Below, in pieces: positions 62,455 through 64,000 of a DNA stretch of 64,000 nucleotides. The first letter of the stretch is position 1, and each line of letters begins with the position of its first letter. The notes beneath the pieces are model-generated. The model ran no database searches, was not told the origin of the DNA, and saw nothing but the letters and a program-made list of their open reading frames with translations. The stretch lies in assembly GCA_942492055.1 (NCBI GenBank), contig CALODP010000026.1, positions 1 through 64,000 of the forward strand. The letters run 5' to 3'. Origin of the DNA: CALODP01 sp942492055. Lineage in GTDB: Bacteria > Bacteroidota > Ignavibacteria > Ignavibacteriales > Melioribacteraceae. The translations under genes and the position numbers were made by a program.

Positions 62455-64000
62455 ATGATAAAGAATTTAGTAATAGTTGAGTCCCCGGCAAAAGCCAAAA
62501 CAATTGAAGGCTTTTTGGGGAAAGATTATAAAGTTACTTCCAGTTTCGGGCATATCCGAGATTTGGAAAAGAAGAATTTCGGAATCGAAATAGAAAATGA
62601 GTTTAAGCCAAACTACATTGTTCCGGATGATAAGAAGAATGTTGTTAAAGAACTGAAAAAGCTTGTTAAGGAAGCGGAAACGGTTTGGTTGGCATCTGAC
62701 GAGGATCGCGAGGGAGAAGCGATTTCCTGGCATTTGAAAGAAGTTCTCAAGCTAAAAGAAGATGCTACCAAAAGAATAGTATTTAACGAGATTACGAAAA
62801 AGGCAATTACCGGAGCGATAGAAAACCCCAGAGGAATAGATAATAATCTTGTGGACGCACAACAGGCAAGAAGAATATTAGATCGCTTGGTTGGTTTTGA
62901 GATATCTCCGATTCTCTGGAAAAAGGTAAAGCCAAGCTTATCAGCTGGTAGGGTTCAATCTGTTGCGGTTAGATTAGTGGTTGAAAGAGAAAGGGAAATT
63001 GATGCTTTTAAGATCGAGTCGCAATTCAAAATAGTAGCAAGGTTCTGGGTAGAAGATGAAAAAGGAAAGAGAGCTCCTTTAACAGCCGAGCTTCCTAAGA
63101 GGTTCAAAACGGAAAAGGAAGCTAAAGAATTTTTGGAATTACTAAAGGATGCGAAATTCCAGATAGACTCTTTGGAAAAAAAAGACGCTAAAAAAACTCC
63201 CGCAGCCCCCTTTACAACATCAACATTACAACAAGAAGCAAGTAGAAAATTAGGATTTTCCGTTTCAAGAACGATGCTTGTTGCGCAGAAACTTTACGAA
63301 TCGGGAAAGATTACATATATGAGAACAGACTCTGTAAATCTTTCCGATTTTGCATTGCAAGCCTCAAAAGAGATAATCACAAATGAGTTTGGGCCGGAAT
63401 ATTCTACAACCAGAAAGTATAAAACAAAATCTTCTTCCGCACAGGAAGCCCATGAAGCAATCAGACCTACATACTTTGAAAATCCGTCGGTAGAAGGCTC
63501 CAGAGATGAGAAAGTTTTGTATCAATTGATCTGGAAACGTGCAATTGCTTCGCAGATGGCAGACGCTAAGCTCGAAAGAACTATTGCAAAAATTTCGATT
63601 TCCAATTGTGATGAGAAATTAGTAGCAAAAGGGGAAGTAATTAAGTTCGAAGGTTTCTTAAAAGTATATTTGGAATCAACAGACGAAGAAAATGGTAATG
63701 GTGAAGAGAAATCCACTTTACTTCCTCCGATGAAAGAAGGGGATAATTTGGAACTTCTTGAAGCAACTGCAACAGAGAGATACACCAGACCTCCTGCAAG
63801 ATACACAGAAGCGAGTTTGGTTAAGAAATTGGAAGAGCTTGGAATCGGTCGTCCTTCAACTTATGCTCCTACTATAAGTACGATTCAGAAAAGAAATTAT
63901 GTTAATAAGGAAGAAAGAATTGGAACCGAACGTAATTATGTCCTTTTAAGATTGGATAGTACCAAAGAGATATTGAAAGAAATAAGGACAGAAACAACTG
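62455..64000 (+). CDS. topA: DNA topoisomerase I (5' part; continues past the window)
   Basis: 515 codons are present and the frame is open to the last base. Relaxes negative supercoils by single-strand passage. The TOPRIM domain starts at once (MIKNLVIVESPAKAKTIE with E9) and has the metal motif ASDEDREGEAISWH. RVQSVAVRLVVERE and the active-site tyrosine Y288 in GKITYMRTDSVNLS follow, then SSAQEAHEAIRPT and ASLVKKLEELGIGRPSTYA. Start ATG 62455 is unambiguous from the conserved N terminus. The C-terminal zinc domains, if any, lie outside the window. Confidence 0.96.
   Translation, partial: MIKNLVIVESPAKAKTIEGFLGKDYKVTSSFGHIRDLEKKNFGIEIENEFKPNYIVPDDKKNVVKELKKLVKEAETVWLASDEDREGEAISWHLKEVLKLKEDATKRIVFNEITKKAITGAIENPRGIDNNLVDAQQARRILDRLVGFEISPILWKKVKPSLSAGRVQSVAVRLVVEREREIDAFKIESQFKIVARFWVEDEKGKRAPLTAELPKRFKTEKEAKEFLELLKDAKFQIDSLEKKDAKKTPAAPFTTSTLQQEASRKLGFSVSRTMLVAQKLYESGKITYMRTDSVNLSDFALQASKEIITNEFGPEYSTTRKYKTKSSSAQEAHEAIRPTYFENPSVEGSRDEKVLYQLIWKRAIASQMADAKLERTIAKISISNCDEKLVAKGEVIKFEGFLKVYLESTDEENGNGEEKSTLLPPMKEGDNLELLEATATERYTRPPARYTEASLVKKLEELGIGRPSTYAPTISTIQKRNYVNKEERIGTERNYVLLRLDSTKEILKEIRTETT

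Noticed and set aside
62273..62458. Short plus-strand frame before topA
   Set aside because: Low-complexity lysine/phenylalanine-rich product in an AT-rich intergenic region; overlaps the topA start.

Overview
The window is about 64 kb of low-GC bacterial chromosome. I place it in the FCB group, most likely an Ignavibacteria-like relative of Bacteroidota/Chlorobiota. The main reason is that seven proteins end in a type IX secretion (T9SS/Por) sorting tail of the NYPNPFNP...KxxKMLLxK kind. Other support comes from the Bacteroidota-style secreted repertoire (subtilase, S9 peptidase, a Porphyromonas-type peptidylarginine deiminase, PQQ-propeller phosphoesterases). A groESL operon under a perfect CIRCE operator and an ergothioneine operon fit but are not diagnostic. 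The genus cannot be named from the sequence alone.

Layout. 1-3.3 kb is a scarred zone: a frameshifted, GC-richer dxs fragment joins abruptly to the tail of a T9SS cargo gene, followed by a 21-bp repeat array and a TlpA-like gene broken by a stop and a frameshift. 3.6-12.9 kb holds a chemoreceptor, carbonic anhydrase, an M14 peptidase, and a compact egtB-egtD-channel-mtgA operon facing a small adhesin-E-like gene. 13-18.7 kb has two tRNA-Ser genes flanking an integrase-like fragment, a peptidoglycan-binding lysozyme-like protein, a T9SS cargo gene whose end matches the fragment near 1 kb, an AraC relic and a second type of array. 18.7-34.8 kb is mostly intact genes: SnoaL-like lipoprotein, MDR oxidoreductase, HAD phosphatase, two tandem phosphoesterase/propeller proteins, lepA-lepB, subtilase, O-methyltransferase, Rrf2 regulator and S9 peptidase. 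35-45.6 kb has a copy of the first array, a ricin-type lectin, hydrolase, mntP, patatin, solute-binding protein, secreted deiminase, a fourth array and small hypotheticals. 45.6-52.2 kb is groEL-groES (minus) diverging from an RND efflux pair. 52.4-62 kb has further T9SS cargo, trpF, two small beta-barrel-like proteins, a fifth array and pyrE. topA begins at 62455 and runs off the end.

What stands out. Five intergenic loci carry non-coding-looking tandem arrays of degenerate units, set at almost exactly 21 bp in four of them and 20-21 bp in the fifth. The unit sequence is homogeneous within a locus and different between loci, apart from one pair of copies (1.4-1.9 kb and 35.0-35.5 kb). A 21-bp period is two B-DNA turns and also seven codons. 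Three arrays contain or centre on inverted repeats. I know of no named element with these properties; this is the best candidate here for an undescribed system.

How the genes work together. The envelope theme dominates: proteins exported by Sec (lepB processes signal peptides) and then by T9SS, peptidoglycan enzymes (mtgA, lysozyme-like protein), RND efflux, outer-membrane barrels and extracellular peptidases. Redox and stress protection is represented by ergothioneine synthesis, a probable Fe-S Rrf2 sensor and HrcA-controlled chaperonin. No core T9SS machinery genes, phage structural genes, CRISPR array or intact insertion sequence were seen.
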